Positions 1 to 5,926 of a stretch of 6,916 nucleotides of DNA are shown one piece after another (position 1 is the stretch's first letter; every line of letters begins with the position of its first letter). The DNA comes from Dialister sp. UBA7295. Lineage in GTDB: Bacteria > Bacillota > Negativicutes > Veillonellales > Dialisteraceae. A program made the position numbers and the translations under genes. The stretch is from assembly GCA_002471975.1 (NCBI GenBank), contig DKQZ01000061.1, positions 1-6,916 of the forward strand. Direction: 5' to 3'. The notes beneath the pieces are model-generated. The model was given only the letters and a program-made list of their open reading frames with translations, was not told where the DNA came from and searched no databases.

Positions 1-1
1 A

Positions 2-61
2 GGTGGCGCCCTTTCGGGCGCAAGTTTTTATATATGGGCCTTCGGTCCTCACCTGGGGTGA
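2..61 (+). repeat. Repeat unit A, copy 1 (three-hairpin palindromic unit)
   Basis: This is the first of seven copies of a roughly 60-bp unit. Hairpin 1 is GCGCCC/GGGCGC (6-11 with 16-21, loop TTTC). An AT-rich spacer follows, then hairpin 2, GGGCC/GGTCC with loop TTC and one G-T pair. The third is TCACC/GGTGA (49-53 with 57-61, loop TGG). There is no coding potential of its own. The function is unknown; a REP-like intergenic element is the simplest reading. Confidence 0.8.
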
Positions 62-78
62 ATGGGGTAGTGCGGGAG

Positions 79-106
79 GAATTGGGAATTGGGGATTGGG
101 GATTAG
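79..106 (+). repeat. 7-bp tandem repeat, G-rich, with G-quadruplex motif
   Basis: There are four in-phase 7-mers: GAATTGG, GAATTGG, GGATTGG and GGATTAG. Overlapping them, G-runs at 84-86, 91-94, 98-101 and 106-108 are separated by loops of 4, 3 and 4 bases, so 84-108 satisfies the usual G-quadruplex pattern on the plus strand. The array stands directly before unit A copy 2. It resembles telomeric repeats in composition, but that is not evidence of a telomere. Confidence 0.8.
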
Positions 107-110
107 GGAA

Positions 111-169
111 GGTGGCGCCCTTTCGGGCGCAAGTTTATATATGGCCTTCGGCCCTCACCTGGCATGAAT
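111..169 (+). repeat. Repeat unit A, copy 2
   Basis: The first hairpin is the same as in copy 1 (GCGCCC-TTTC-GGGCGC). The spacer is shortened, and the second hairpin is GGCC-TTC-GGCC. The third dyad has decayed: TCACC is now followed by TGGCATGA instead of TGGGGTGA. A copy of unit B follows directly. Confidence 0.8.
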
Positions 170-170
170 A

Positions 171-273
171 GGGATTAGTTTCAATTTGTAAAGATTATCC
201 AACATACCGCCGGGTACCGTTAGTACACCCCTTCACCCTCGCTGCGCTCGGGAGCTTCCCCTCAAGGGGGCTG
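171..273 (+). repeat. Repeat unit B, copy 1
   Basis: This roughly 100-bp unit begins GGGATTAGTTTCAATT, runs through TCCAACATA and a GTACCGTTAGTAC segment, and ends in a GC-rich part, CCCTCGCTGCGCTCGGGAGC, followed by the dyad AGCTTCCCC-TCAA-GGGGGCT. It is nearly identical to 411-513 and 6308-6406. The reverse strand is open for translation across the left copies, but the peptide is just the repeat read twice, so I treat it as non-coding. Confidence 0.85.
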
Positions 274-315
274 AGTGAGATTGCGGTGATGACGGTGTGA
301 GGGTATTGGAAAAAC

Positions 316-348
316 GGATTTCGGACTTGGGATTTCGGAATGCGGGAA
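316..348 (+). repeat. Degenerate G-rich module E before unit A copy 3
   Basis: The stretch contains TTTCGGACTTGGGATTTCGG followed by AATGCGGGAAGG. It occupies the position held at 5927-6008 and 6847-6905 by the well-preserved TTTCGGGG/GTCGGGG module, and it shares the final CGGGAAGG that runs into unit A. I read it as a decayed copy; the similarity is short. Confidence 0.45.
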
Positions 349-409
349 GGTGGCGCCCTTCGGGCGCAAGTTTTTATATATGGGCCTTCGGCCCCCAACT
401 GGCATGAAT
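349..409 (+). repeat. Repeat unit A, copy 3
   Basis: Hairpin 1 is GCGCCC-TTC-GGGCGC, with a loop one base shorter than in copies 1 and 2. Hairpin 2 is GGGCC-TTC-GGCCC, with a full five-pair stem where copy 1 has a G-T pair. The third dyad is decayed (CCAACTGGCATGAA). A unit B copy follows directly. Confidence 0.8.
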
Positions 410-410
410 A

Positions 411-513
411 GGGATTAGTTTCAATTCGTAAAGATTGTCCAACATATTGCCGGGGACCGTTAGTACACCCCTTCACCCTCGCTGCGCTCGGGAGCTTCCC
501 CTCAAGGGGGCTG
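411..513 (+). repeat. Repeat unit B, copy 2
   Basis: It matches copy 1 over its full length with only scattered substitutions (for example ATTGCCGGGGACC for ACCGCCGGGTACC). The GC-rich end and the AGCTTCCCC-TCAA-GGGGGCT dyad are unchanged. It follows unit A copy 3, so the A-B order of 111-273 is repeated. Confidence 0.85.
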
Positions 514-541
514 GTGGAATTGTGACGCTGAAGGTTTGCGG

Positions 542-583
542 CATTAGCCATTAGCCATTACCCATTACCCATTACCCATTACC
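542..583 (+). repeat. 7-bp tandem repeat (CATTAGC x2, CATTACC x4)
   Basis: Six perfect in-phase 7-mers are present. C-runs at 561-563, 568-570, 575-577 and 582-584 are each separated by ATTA. The minus strand therefore reads GGGTAAT repeated and satisfies a regular G-quadruplex pattern over 561-584 with three four-base loops. It lies between unit B copy 2 and unit D copy 1. Confidence 0.85.
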
Positions 584-587
584 CTCC

Positions 588-680
588 ATGTACAGCTTCT
601 CGGGCGAAATGGTCCCAAAGTGATTTTTCCTGTTAATTTTCCTTATATAAATTGCGGCGCTTTTTACTGATGCGCCGCAC
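588..680 (+). repeat. Repeat unit D, copy 1 (long-loop GC hairpin)
   Basis: The unit begins ATGTACAGCTTC, followed by about 50 poorly conserved bases. It ends in a perfect 7-bp stem, GCGGCGC (654-660) with GCGCCGC (672-678), enclosing the 11-base loop TTTTTACTGAT. The second copy, at 6451-6537, keeps the opening, the stem and almost the whole loop. The hairpin is not followed by a T-tract on either strand, so it does not look like a terminator. Confidence 0.7.
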
Positions 681-691
681 CGACCCCAATT

Positions 692-733
692 CCTAATCCC
701 TAATTCCTAATCCCTAATTCCTAATCCCTAATC
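692..733 (+). repeat. 7-bp tandem repeat, C-rich (CCTAATY x6)
   Basis: Six in-phase 7-mers alternate CCTAATC and CCTAATT, ending with two CCTAATC. The reverse complement reads GATTAGG/AATTAGG and is the same family as the G-rich arrays at 79-106 and 6213-6240, in the opposite orientation. It follows unit D and closes the left repeat cluster. G-quadruplex potential is weaker here because two of the loops would be 11 bases. Confidence 0.85.
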
Positions 734-754
734 CCTCTACCTGTTTTCAAGGAC

Positions 755-794
755 AATAAAAGGGACGGGTAAAATCTTTGCGATTTTACTCATC
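755..794 (-). terminator. Rho-independent terminator of the c-di-GMP gene
   Basis: On the minus strand a stem forms between 794-782 and 776-764 around a five-base loop (GCAAA). It has eleven Watson-Crick pairs, one G-U pair and one mismatch, and is followed by CCTTTTATT. It starts about 50 bases after the stop codon at 845. The stem sequence (GATGAGTAAAATC) resembles that of the other terminator in this window. Confidence 0.75.
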
Positions 795-844
795 CCGTTT
801 ATTTCCAGAATTTTCCATCATGACTGCGGGCGGGAGGTCTGCAT

Positions 845-3800
845 TTATTTCTTATCTATATCAGAGAGGGGAATGTCACGAAGGATGAGAGAGATGTCCA
901 TAACGTTGGAGTAGCCATACATGATGCCGTCTCCCCCGAGGGCGGACTGCATGACTTCGATGCAGGGGATACGTTTTCCGTCTTTGGAAATCAGATGGTA
1001 GAAGCAGCTCCCGATGTCTGGTTTCACAGATAAACGGCGGCCCAGTTCGGCGAAGGAGCCCCAGTCTTCCTTTGCCATGATCCGGGTGTAATCGCTTCCC
1101 ACGAGTTCATGGAATTCTTTTTCTTCATAGCCCAGCATCCGGATCAGGCCCGGGCTGCACCATTCCAGATGGCTTGGTTTGCTGAGGTAGGATCGATGCA
1201 TGCCGCCGGGGAGGTTTTTGAGGAATTCTGCCAGTTCGTCCTGATTGTAATCATTCTGCGAGTGTTCTTCCTGTTTCTGGATGGAGCCGGCATTGGACTC
1301 ACGGAACATGCGGAGCAGTTCTTTATTGTCCCAGAGGAGGACGTAGAAAAGATCTCCATAGTAGGGATCATGGATTTTCCGGCCGATGTCCATGATTTCT
1401 TTTTCTTTGCCATCCCTGGTGAGGACCCGGTAAAGGATGAAGTCATATCCTTCGTTATCGGGATGACCCTGCTGCAGGTAGATGGCTTTTTCCGTGGCTT
1501 CCATGTCGTCCGGATGGATGAGGGTCTTGAAGGACCCTTTGGTGAGTTTCATGAATTCCTGCATGTCATCGCATTCGAAAAGTTTGAGGCAGTTGTCATT
1601 GGCGTAGAGAATTTCCTCGGTTTCATCATAGCGGTAAATGAGGATGGATGCCGGTTCTCCTGCGGCGAGGTCTGTGAAGGAGAGGCCTACGCCCACCCGG
1701 GATTCTTTGTTCATGAGTTCATTATAGAGGGCAATATTGTGATGGGGGTCCAGTTTCGCATGGTAGAGGGCGATATCCGCCTTGTCATAGAGGTCCTGTA
1801 CATTTCTTCCCATGTCGGGGTAGATGGCAATGCCTCCGGAGATGGTGTAGGTGTAAAGGATCCCTCCGACCCGGAATTCATGATCCCGGTTGAAGAATTC
1901 TTCCAGTTTTTTAATGGTGCCGGGAGCGGGATTTTTGAAGAAGAACTGGAATTCGTCTCCCCCGTTCCTTGAGACCGCTCCCTCTTTCCCTGCCAGTTTC
2001 ACTGCTTCCCTGGCGAATTCTTTCAGGAGGATGTCACCCACCGTATGGCCATAGCGATCATTGAAGGACTTGAATTTATTGATATCTCCATGGATGATGT
2101 AGGCCTGCTCGATGGACTTGTCATGGGCCAGCTCTCCAAGAAGCCGGTTGAAGCCCCGTTGGTTGGGAATCCCGGTGAGGGGATCTTTCAGGATTTCCTG
2201 CGCCAGGGACCGGCATTCTTCTTCAATGCTGGTGATGTCCAGGGACTGACCGGTTAGGCCGGTAATCCGGCCTTCGTGATAAATGGGGGCAATGCTGATC
2301 ATGATCTGATGGAGTTTTCCGCCGGGCAGGGGGATCGTCATGATGTCATGGATGGAAATACCCGTATCCAGTACTTTCTGTTCGATTTCTGCCACTTCGG
2401 CCGTAATCGGGCTGTCCATGATCTCTTCAAACCGTTTCCCCAGGAGATCGGGTATGCTCTTCTGGAACAGTTCCAGGAAGGCACGGTTGGCGCCCAGGTA
2501 TTTCCTGTCCCTGTCTTTCCAGTAGAGATGAAGAGTTTCGGAATCCATGAGGGCATTCCAGATATTGTCCCTGGAGACAGGACCGATTCCATGATCCCTG
2601 CTGTCCATGGCAGGAAGGGAATATTCCGGATTGACCAGGGCGGCAAAGTAAGCTTTCCTTCCCGCATCCCTGGCAATCTTGCGGCACTTCAGGATCCGCG
2701 TGAAGCCGGAGGCCGTGAAAACGGCGTAAGCGTATTCGCCGATGTCCTGAATACGGGAAAGACATTCCCGGATACGCAGGAAATTGGCATTTTCAAGATC
2801 CGGCCAGTCGCCGGAAGCGTCATGCATCCAGTCCAGGTCCGTCCGGGTTAGGAAGGCATGGTTCATGTAAATGGGGGTGATTTTTTCTCCCTCCGTCACG
2901 AGGATGGCCGTGGGGACTGCGCTTCCCGTATCTATCCCGTTCTCCCGGTCTTCGGAGTATAAAGGATAAAGGACGTTGGTCCTGCCGATCTGTTCATAGA
3001 ATGCGCGGTCTTCCCCGGTTTCCTGGTGATATCCCTTTTCCTTCATCACCCGGAGACATTCCTCATGGGGCAGGGGTTTTGTGAAATAAAAGCCCTGGGC
3101 CAGGACGCAGCCGATATTGCGTAGGAAATCGTACTGTTTCCTTGTTTCCACGCCTTCCGAAAGGACGAGCATGCCCGTCCGCTTGGCGAGATCCACAATA
3201 TCCGTCAGGATGGCCGGCGTTTTATCATTCTGGTTCCGGAGGAACTGCATATCGATCTTCAGTACGTCGAAATCAAAGGTCTGCACCGCATTCAGGGAGC
3301 TGTAGCCGGAACCGAAATCATCGAGCCATACTTTCCGCCCTTCCCGATGGAACCTTCGGATATGGTTCTGGATGATTTCTTCATTATTGATGAGGGCGGA
3401 TTCGGTGATTTCAATCTGCAGCAGATGGGGATCAAGGCCATAACTTTCCATGAAACTGTTGATTTTCTCATGGAGATCGGGGAGCTCCAGATCATGGCGG
3501 GAGAGATTGACCGACACCGGGGAGAGGACTCTTCCCGCGTCCCGGTCGGCAGCCAGCTGCCGGCATACTTTCTCAATCACATAGAGATCCAGCTTGTAGA
3601 GGAGCCGGCTTTCCTCCAAAGGGCCGATAAAAACCGGGGGAGACAGCAGGCCCCGGACGGGATCGTCCCAGCGGGCCAGGGCTTCGAAGGAACTGATAGC
3701 CCCGTCCAGCAGGCTGATGATGGGATGATAGTAAACTTTGATCCATCCCTTCTCGATGGCTTCATCGATATGGCCGGTCACATAGGACTCCATGATGAGC

Positions 3801-4822
3801 CGCTTTCCCATTTCCTCATCATACCGGCGGAAATAGGAGTAACGGTTTTCAGAAATGCTGTCGCCTGCCATTTTGGCCCGCCCGGCGGCAAGGCTCGCAC
3901 TGATTTCTTTTCCCGTGAGGCAGTAAATGCCTGCTTTCACGTCGCAATGAATCTCGGATTCCTTTTCCATGTAGTCATGGATTCTCCGGACAATGCCTTC
4001 TGCCGCCTCGTCGGGGACGCAGAGATAGAACTGATCCGAAAGGGCTCTTGCCACGGCATTCGTATCGGCGAAGAAAGAGATGGTCTGGCCCATTTCCTTC
4101 AGAAGCCGGTCTCCCGCGGCATGGCCCATGGTACCGTTGATGATTTTGAAATGGCGTATATCCATGAAGACCACCGCCATCTTCCGGGCTTTCGGGTTTT
4201 CCCGGATTTCACGGATCAGGGGAGTGACGTAATTCCAGAATGCATTGATGGAGAGGACCCCGGTCAGCTTGTCATGGGTGGATGAATTCAGGATATCATC
4301 GGAGATCTCCTTGTGACGGAGCATGATGGCAAGGAAACCGGTTTCCATCTCGAAGAGCTGATTCCCCGGAGCCCCATAAGACCGGTCCGGATTGACGAAA
4401 GTCACGAAGCCGGTGAGCTCCTTTCCCCTGACGATCGGAGAGAGGATGATGGACGAAAGGGACTGCTTTTCCTCCACGAAGAAGGGGTAAAAGGGACGGA
4501 GTTCCTCCTTCCCCTCAAGGACCACCGGCTTTCCTTCAAGGAAATCATCCATCCGGCCCCGCAGCAGCTCATCGACTGAGAGAACCCGGACTTTCTCGCT
4601 GACCGGCTTTCCATCGGCCCGCCAGCAGTAGGAAGAGCGGTAATTTCCAATCCCTTCCAGTTTGTAGATATGGATGGAAAGGCAGCGCAGCATGGTGCCT
4701 ATTTCCGAAATAAATTTCCTGATCGATGCGTCCGGATTCTTTTCGTCCATGGCATCCTTCATGCACTGGTTGATGATTTTCATTCGTTCCATCATAACGC
4801 TATCGGAAGGCATGGCTTTCAT
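845..4822 (-). CDS. Multidomain c-di-GMP protein: GAF-GGDEF(degenerate)-EAL-PAS-PAS-GGDEF-PAS-PAS
   Basis: A 1325-residue protein for cyclic-di-GMP turnover, probably cytosolic, as no signal peptide or membrane segment is visible. Approximate domains: GAF 30-170; GGDEF-like 180-337; EAL 345-590; PAS-like 628-735; PAS 752-868; GGDEF 874-1037; PAS 1053-1168; PAS 1195-1312. The first GGDEF motif is LSDQF (261-265), so that domain should not make c-di-GMP. The EAL domain keeps E380 (EAL), N439, E471, D501-D502 (DDFGSGYSSL), K522, E556 and Q576, so phosphodiesterase activity is expected; H366 replaces the usual Q of YQPI. The second GGDEF is intact (954-958) with D913, N921 and D930, but has no RxxD inhibitory site upstream. 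The start at 4822 has GGAG at 4830-4833, seven bases upstream; Met4 at 4813 is an alternative. It is a separate unit with its own promoter and terminator. Domain identity is secure; the net direction of c-di-GMP change and the signals sensed are not visible. Confidence 0.93.
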   Translation of the reverse strand: MKAMPSDSVMMERMKIINQCMKDAMDEKNPDASIRKFISEIGTMLRCLSIHIYKLEGIGNYRSSYCWRADGKPVSEKVRVLSVDELLRGRMDDFLEGKPVVLEGKEELRPFYPFFVEEKQSLSSIILSPIVRGKELTGFVTFVNPDRSYGAPGNQLFEMETGFLAIMLRHKEISDDILNSSTHDKLTGVLSINAFWNYVTPLIREIRENPKARKMAVVFMDIRHFKIINGTMGHAAGDRLLKEMGQTISFFADTNAVARALSDQFYLCVPDEAAEGIVRRIHDYMEKESEIHCDVKAGIYCLTGKEISASLAAGRAKMAGDSISENRYSYFRRYDEEMGKRLIMESYVTGHIDEAIEKGWIKVYYHPIISLLDGAISSFEALARWDDPVRGLLSPPVFIGPLEESRLLYKLDLYVIEKVCRQLAADRDAGRVLSPVSVNLSRHDLELPDLHEKINSFMESYGLDPHLLQIEITESALINNEEIIQNHIRRFHREGRKVWLDDFGSGYSSLNAVQTFDFDVLKIDMQFLRNQNDKTPAILTDIVDLAKRTGMLVLSEGVETRKQYDFLRNIGCVLAQGFYFTKPLPHEECLRVMKEKGYHQETGEDRAFYEQIGRTNVLYPLYSEDRENGIDTGSAVPTAILVTEGEKITPIYMNHAFLTRTDLDWMHDASGDWPDLENANFLRIRECLSRIQDIGEYAYAVFTASGFTRILKCRKIARDAGRKAYFAALVNPEYSLPAMDSRDHGIGPVSRDNIWNALMDSETLHLYWKDRDRKYLGANRAFLELFQKSIPDLLGKRFEEIMDSPITAEVAEIEQKVLDTGISIHDIMTIPLPGGKLHQIMISIAPIYHEGRITGLTGQSLDITSIEEECRSLAQEILKDPLTGIPNQRGFNRLLGELAHDKSIEQAYIIHGDINKFKSFNDRYGHTVGDILLKEFAREAVKLAGKEGAVSRNGGDEFQFFFKNPAPGTIKKLEEFFNRDHEFRVGGILYTYTISGGIAIYPDMGRNVQDLYDKADIALYHAKLDPHHNIALYNELMNKESRVGVGLSFTDLAAGEPASILIYRYDETEEILYANDNCLKLFECDDMQEFMKLTKGSFKTLIHPDDMEATEKAIYLQQGHPDNEGYDFILYRVLTRDGKEKEIMDIGRKIHDPYYGDLFYVLLWDNKELLRMFRESNAGSIQKQEEHSQNDYNQDELAEFLKNLPGGMHRSYLSKPSHLEWCSPGLIRMLGYEEKEFHELVGSDYTRIMAKEDWGSFAELGRRLSVKPDIGSCFYHLISKDGKRIPCIEVMQSALGGDGIMYGYSNVMDISLILRDIPLSDIDKK

Positions 4823-4870
4823 CTCCCCTCTCCAGGCGGAAACGTACTTACTGTAAATAACAGACTGTTC

Positions 4871-4883
4871 TCTCTCAATTATA
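4871..4883 (-). promoter_or_regulatory. Predicted promoter -10 box of the c-di-GMP gene
   Basis: A perfect TATAAT lies at 4883-4878 on the minus strand within GATGTATAATTG. It predicts a start near 4871 and a leader of about 49 bases. No good -35 hexamer is found 16-18 bases upstream. A short dyad, AACAG-A-CTGTT (4859-4869), would lie just after the start and could be an operator, though it is short enough to occur by chance. The leader is too short for a c-di-GMP riboswitch. Confidence 0.5.
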
Positions 4884-4984
4884 CATCAGGAAGCCTCATA
4901 GGGGGACATTTGAAATCGAATAAATTGAAATATGACAAATCAGATGCAATCCGGAAGGGGCGATTTCTATTTCCCCAAAATTTG

Positions 4985-5020
4985 AAATAAAAAAGATGTG
5001 TAAAATCAATTTTACACATC
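4985..5020 (-). terminator. Rho-independent terminator of the tail-anchored protein gene
   Basis: A perfect 11-bp stem pairs 5010-5020 with 4995-5005 around a four-base loop. On the minus strand it is followed by a T-rich run, TTTTTTATTT (4994-4985). It begins 17 bases after the stop codon at 5037. It separates this gene from the c-di-GMP gene downstream. Confidence 0.9.
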
Positions 5021-5036
5021 CCATTTTGGTTGGATC

Positions 5037-5744
5037 TTAAAGCATAAGGAGCATGGCCGCAATGATTCCTGCCGTCCCCAGGGCACAGCCGTGAAGGAGA
5101 AGGCCGTTTCCGGAAATTTCCGGCATGGCGGGCGTCATGTGCTTCGCGCTCCTGTAGATGGTCTGCGGAGTGAAACGGGAAAGCTTTGCGGTGAGGGAAG
5201 AAAGGAATGCCCTTGTCTCTTCGATGAAATAAGAAATCACGTCAGAGGCTTCCTTCACACCCACCAGGGAGCAGATATGGGAGAGGGCTTTATGAACGAA
5301 GGACTCGCGGCCTTCCTTTGCGGTGAGGTCAGAGCCTTCAGAAAGCATTTCAAATTCACGGAACCGGTTCTCGATGTAATCAGCCGTGAGGAGAGATACG
5401 TCCTTCCCGAAAAGAAGGAAAGACCCATTCATTTCCCGCTTCATGGCGATGGCCTTGAGCTGCATGGGAAGGTCTTCCAGACCCTTCCGGAGCCCGTCAG
5501 CCAGGGCGGAAAGAGAACCGCAGCCTGCCTTGAAGTGGCGGATTACCTTTTCCGATACATAGAGGCGGAGGAGAATGTATTCCCAGAAAAAATCCTCTTC
5601 CGCTTCCGCGGAAACGGCATACATTGAAAAATGATGGCTCATGGACGTACGAAGATCCATACCTTCAAAGGGCGCAAGGAAAGAAGAGAGAGAATTCTCA
5701 ATCAGGCATGCCCCTTCGTACCTCAGGTATTCTTCGTTGTTCAT
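5037..5744 (-). CDS. Uncharacterised 235-residue protein with hydrophobic C-terminal tail
   Basis: I do not recognise the family. With the chosen start (MNNEEYLRYEG) the protein has 235 residues. There is no N-terminal signal; the body to about residue 205 is soluble-looking, mixed-charge and probably mostly helical. Residues 213-235 (GNGLLLHGC then ALGTAGIIAAMLLML) form one uncharged stretch that ends the protein, as in a C-tail-anchored membrane protein with the body in the cytoplasm. The start at 5744 is chosen because AGGTG (5755-5751) lies six bases upstream. An upstream in-frame ATG at 5792 overlaps the predicted -10 box, so it could not be transcribed from that promoter; an ATG at 5750 abuts the Shine-Dalgarno. 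The gene has its own promoter and terminator. Adjacency to the c-di-GMP gene is the only hint of function, and it is a weak one. Confidence 0.8.
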   Translation of the reverse strand: MNNEEYLRYEGACLIENSLSSFLAPFEGMDLRTSMSHHFSMYAVSAEAEEDFFWEYILLRLYVSEKVIRHFKAGCGSLSALADGLRKGLEDLPMQLKAIAMKREMNGSFLLFGKDVSLLTADYIENRFREFEMLSEGSDLTAKEGRESFVHKALSHICSLVGVKEASDVISYFIEETRAFLSSLTAKLSRFTPQTIYRSAKHMTPAMPEISGNGLLLHGCALGTAGIIAAMLLML

Positions 5745-5750
5745 AGTCAT

Positions 5751-5755
5751 CACCT
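5751..5755 (-). promoter_or_regulatory. Ribosome binding site deciding the start at 5744
   Basis: On the minus strand AGGTG, extending as AGGTGAT, complements the 3' end of 16S rRNA. It is six bases from the ATG at 5744 and zero bases from the ATG at 5750, which favours 5744. Confidence 0.7.
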
Positions 5756-5783
5756 GCTTTCTCGGAATAACAATTATTCCCTG

Positions 5784-5796
5784 CAATTTCATTATA
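5784..5796 (-). promoter_or_regulatory. Predicted promoter -10 box of the tail-anchored protein gene
   Basis: A perfect TATAAT lies at 5796-5791 on the minus strand in the context TTATGTATAATG, giving a predicted transcript start near 5784 and a leader of about 40 bases. A weak -35 candidate, TAGTCA (5817-5812), is 15 bases away, closer than usual. The context ATGTATAAT is identical to that of the c-di-GMP gene promoter. Confidence 0.55.
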
Positions 5797-5857
5797 CATA
5801 ATGAATAGGAATGACTACTAATAAAAGTTGTTTATGATAACTTATAGGCTATCTTTT

Positions 5858-5912
5858 GCATCTTACCCGCCTTTTACTGCACCTTACCCGGGGTGAAATG
5901 CGGGTGAAATGC
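5858..5912. repeat. Four related 12-mers in nested inverted arrangement
   Basis: GCATCTTACCCG (5858-5869) and GCACCTTACCCG (5879-5890) are direct copies spaced 21 bp apart. They are followed by two inverted copies, GGGGTGAAATGC (5890-5901) and CGGGTGAAATGC (5901-5912). The outer pair matches at ten of twelve positions. The block lies about 75-130 bp upstream of the predicted start of the tail-anchored gene, and it also marks the edge of the right repeat cluster. It could be a regulator site or a repeat boundary; the sequence does not decide. Confidence 0.6.
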
Positions 5913-5926
5913 AGGCTAACGGGAAA

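Noticed and set aside
195..551. Minus-strand open frame of 118 codons
   Set aside because: It is unit B read in reverse, with the same peptide (SPLEGKLPSAARVKGCTNG) twice, and it lacks a plausible ribosome site. It is a spurious frame in a repeat.
588..680. Integron attC site or phage attachment site
   Set aside because: There is a long-loop hairpin, but no integrase core triplets, no integrase gene and no cassette gene beside it.
1..740. CRISPR array
   Set aside because: Repeats are of several kinds and sizes, with no uniform 24-40 bp repeat or unique spacers of constant length.
1109..1972. Plus-strand open frame of 287 codons antisense to the c-di-GMP gene
   Set aside because: The opposite frame encodes recognisable PAS and GGDEF domains. 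This frame is rich in F, G and E with no domain, a shadow of codon bias.
2276..2851. Plus-strand open frame of 191 codons
   Set aside because: It lies entirely inside the PAS region of the c-di-GMP gene and shows no features of a gene.
3347..4285. Plus-strand open frame of 312 codons antisense to the EAL and first GGDEF regions
   Set aside because: The minus strand encodes intact EAL motifs here. The antisense product shows no recognisable motif or start signal.
4823..4870. c-di-GMP riboswitch in the leader of the c-di-GMP gene
   Set aside because: The predicted leader is about 49 bases, too short for the aptamer, and shows no matching fold.
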